DNA from: Cryptomeria japonica
Lineage: Eukaryota > Streptophyta > Pinopsida > Cupressales > Cupressaceae
Direction: 5' to 3'
Assembly: GCF_030272615.1 (NCBI RefSeq)
Contig: NC_081415.1
Location: 506,371,373-506,431,372 of the forward strand
DNA length: 60,000 bases
A model generated the notes under the pieces. That model was not told the DNA's origin. It did not search any database and saw only the letters and a program-made list of their open reading frames with translations. The position numbers and the translations under genes are program-made. This document shows positions 58,697 to 60,000 of this stretch, one piece after another. Every line of letters starts with the position of its first letter. Positions within the stretch are counted from its first letter, which is position 1.

Positions 58697-60000
58697 TGTT
58701 GGGATAGGGATAACATTACGCAATGATCTATCTAATGTTCTTGCTCAATTCATTTAGTATTCTCATAATTTATTTATTTACTTATATTAAATTTGTTTTT
58801 CTTATGTTTTTTGACACTTTGATCTTATCTTCATGTCATGTTTGTGGTACATTTTCTATTCTCACACCACCTTCTATATTATACTTTATGAATTGTTCCT
58901 CTTCTTAGAGACACTATTCCTATTTTTAGCTCATTTTATTTCATACATGCCTTATTTCCTCCCATGTCCCTTGCTAACTTATATGTTTTCCTAAATGTCT
59001 CGTTCCCTTCTATATTTTGTGTTTAGCATCTATGTTTTTCTATATGCCTTCTCCATCTTGTGCATTCCTATGTTACTTAATCTTCCCATGCTCCATAATG
59101 TTTAGTTCTTACATTATCTACATATCACGTGTTTACATACCTACAATTTTATTATTACATGTTTTCCATGTTAACATGATCACATGCTCCTCGCATTTAC
59201 ATCATATGCCACTTTCCATTTCTATTTATGACATTTACATGTTTTATATTGGTTTTCATAGTCATATCTCATGATACATGTAGCATTGTAAATTGTACAC
59301 CTTTAATTAGGGTGTCCTAATTCAAACTCTCCTAGCACCCATTTTAGTATTTCCCATTCCTCTATGCATCATAAGACGTTTATTGTTTTATATTCATATT
59401 TAAAACACTATTACAAGTCTTATTCCAATTCAATACATCATCACACTCTTATTTGGGCCCTTATTTCTAGGTGCACACTTTATATTTTATTATCCTAATT
59501 TGCTATACATCCTGCCCCATTTCAAACCTCGAGATAAGGTTCCTCATCTAAACATTTTATATTTTCATACAAAATTATTTTTGACATTAGAACCTTATTA
59601 CCTTGCATCTCTAAAAATTTGGGCTGAAATTGTCAGGATCGGGATGCCTCGGGCATCTTGGTGAGATGCTTTTTGCCCCAAATTTTGGGAGGATAATATG
59701 ACGGTCCCACCCTATTTGAAACTTTCCCTGATGCAAAATTAATTCTAGTTCAGCCTAAAGGTGATTTTCTTATGAAATCCCTATATAAGGCATCCCTCTT
59801 AATCCATTTCAACATCTATCATCATCACATTCTCATCTATCAATTCAAGAGCAATTCTTCTTCTTCGAGAGCAAATCTAATTCAAGGAACAACAAACTAC
59901 AACAAGGCATATTCAATTATGTTTGTAATTATTATTTCATCATGGATTTTGTGTGATTTATCATGTTATCGCATCAACACATGGAAGACTTATACTAAGA
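58697..60000 (+). mobile_element. 5' part of another LTR, running off the window
   Basis: TGTTGGGATAGGG fits an LTR start. The sequence is AT-rich and non-coding to about 59620. A GATGCC-TCG-GGCATC hairpin (59643-59657) follows, then a TATA box TATATAA (59782-59788) and a CA-rich, TTCAAGAGCAA-containing stretch. This is the U3-R layout of a plus-strand LTR longer than 1.3 kb. The family is unknown; the rest is outside the window. Confidence 0.55.
59782..59788 (+). promoter_or_regulatory. TATA box of the right-edge LTR
   Basis: TATATAA followed by GGCATCC. Transcription would start near 59815. Confidence 0.5.

Overview
This window is non-genic DNA from a plant nuclear genome and is almost entirely a nest of retrotransposons. 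I see no host protein gene, rRNA, tRNA or CRISPR array. Plant origin is supported by Ty3/gypsy elements of the Tat type (second, archaeal-type RNase H) and chromovirus type, Ty1/copia elements primed by initiator tRNA-Met, a plant L1-type LINE with a C-terminal RNase H, and a plant mobile domain (PMD) ORF. The large, slowly cleared, heavily C-to-T-decayed elements suggest a big seed-plant genome, perhaps a gymnosperm, but that is a low-confidence guess.

Layout. 1-1149: 3' part of an LTR cut by the window edge. 1150-1760 and 19793-20540: two halves of a degenerate tandem-repeat-like host region. It was split by an ~18 kb Tat-lineage Ty3/gypsy element (1766-19787, minus strand, TSD AGAAC). That element carries gag-pro-pol (16203-8916), a tandem-repeat-rich 3' region, and, on the opposite strand, a 661-codon PMD reading frame (4304-6286). 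The PMD frame is preceded by its own TATA-like box and by sixteen AGCGCT-type palindromes spaced ~20 bp. 20780-21920: LTR fragment. 22470-23400: tail of an old plus-strand LINE. 23415-29652: full-length L1-type LINE, minus strand, with probable TSD. 30322-41790: an old chromovirus-like Ty3/gypsy element, plus strand. Its 3' LTR holds a small internally deleted copia remnant (39609-40467, TSD ACATG). 42481-47937: a copia element, minus strand, TSD GTTTG, inserted in another old LTR-element region (41796-51294). 51295-58696: a copia-type element with gag but no pol. Where pol should be it carries a ~1,045-codon frame I do not recognise. Its 3' LTR is cut at 58697 by another LTR that runs off the window.

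How the parts relate. Insertions can be ordered by nesting and by LTR divergence counted by eye: Tat about 0.9%, copia 42481-47937 about 4%, gag-only copia about 6%. Every element is disabled. The dominant lesion is a nonsense codon one C-to-T step from Gln (CAG/CAA) or Arg (CGA). In the LINE ORF2, nine such stops occur with no frameshift, as expected from deamination of methylated cytosines in silenced DNA.

The two most unusual items are the antisense PMD gene with its phased palindrome array inside the Tat element, and the large unknown ORF that replaces pol in the gag-only copia element.
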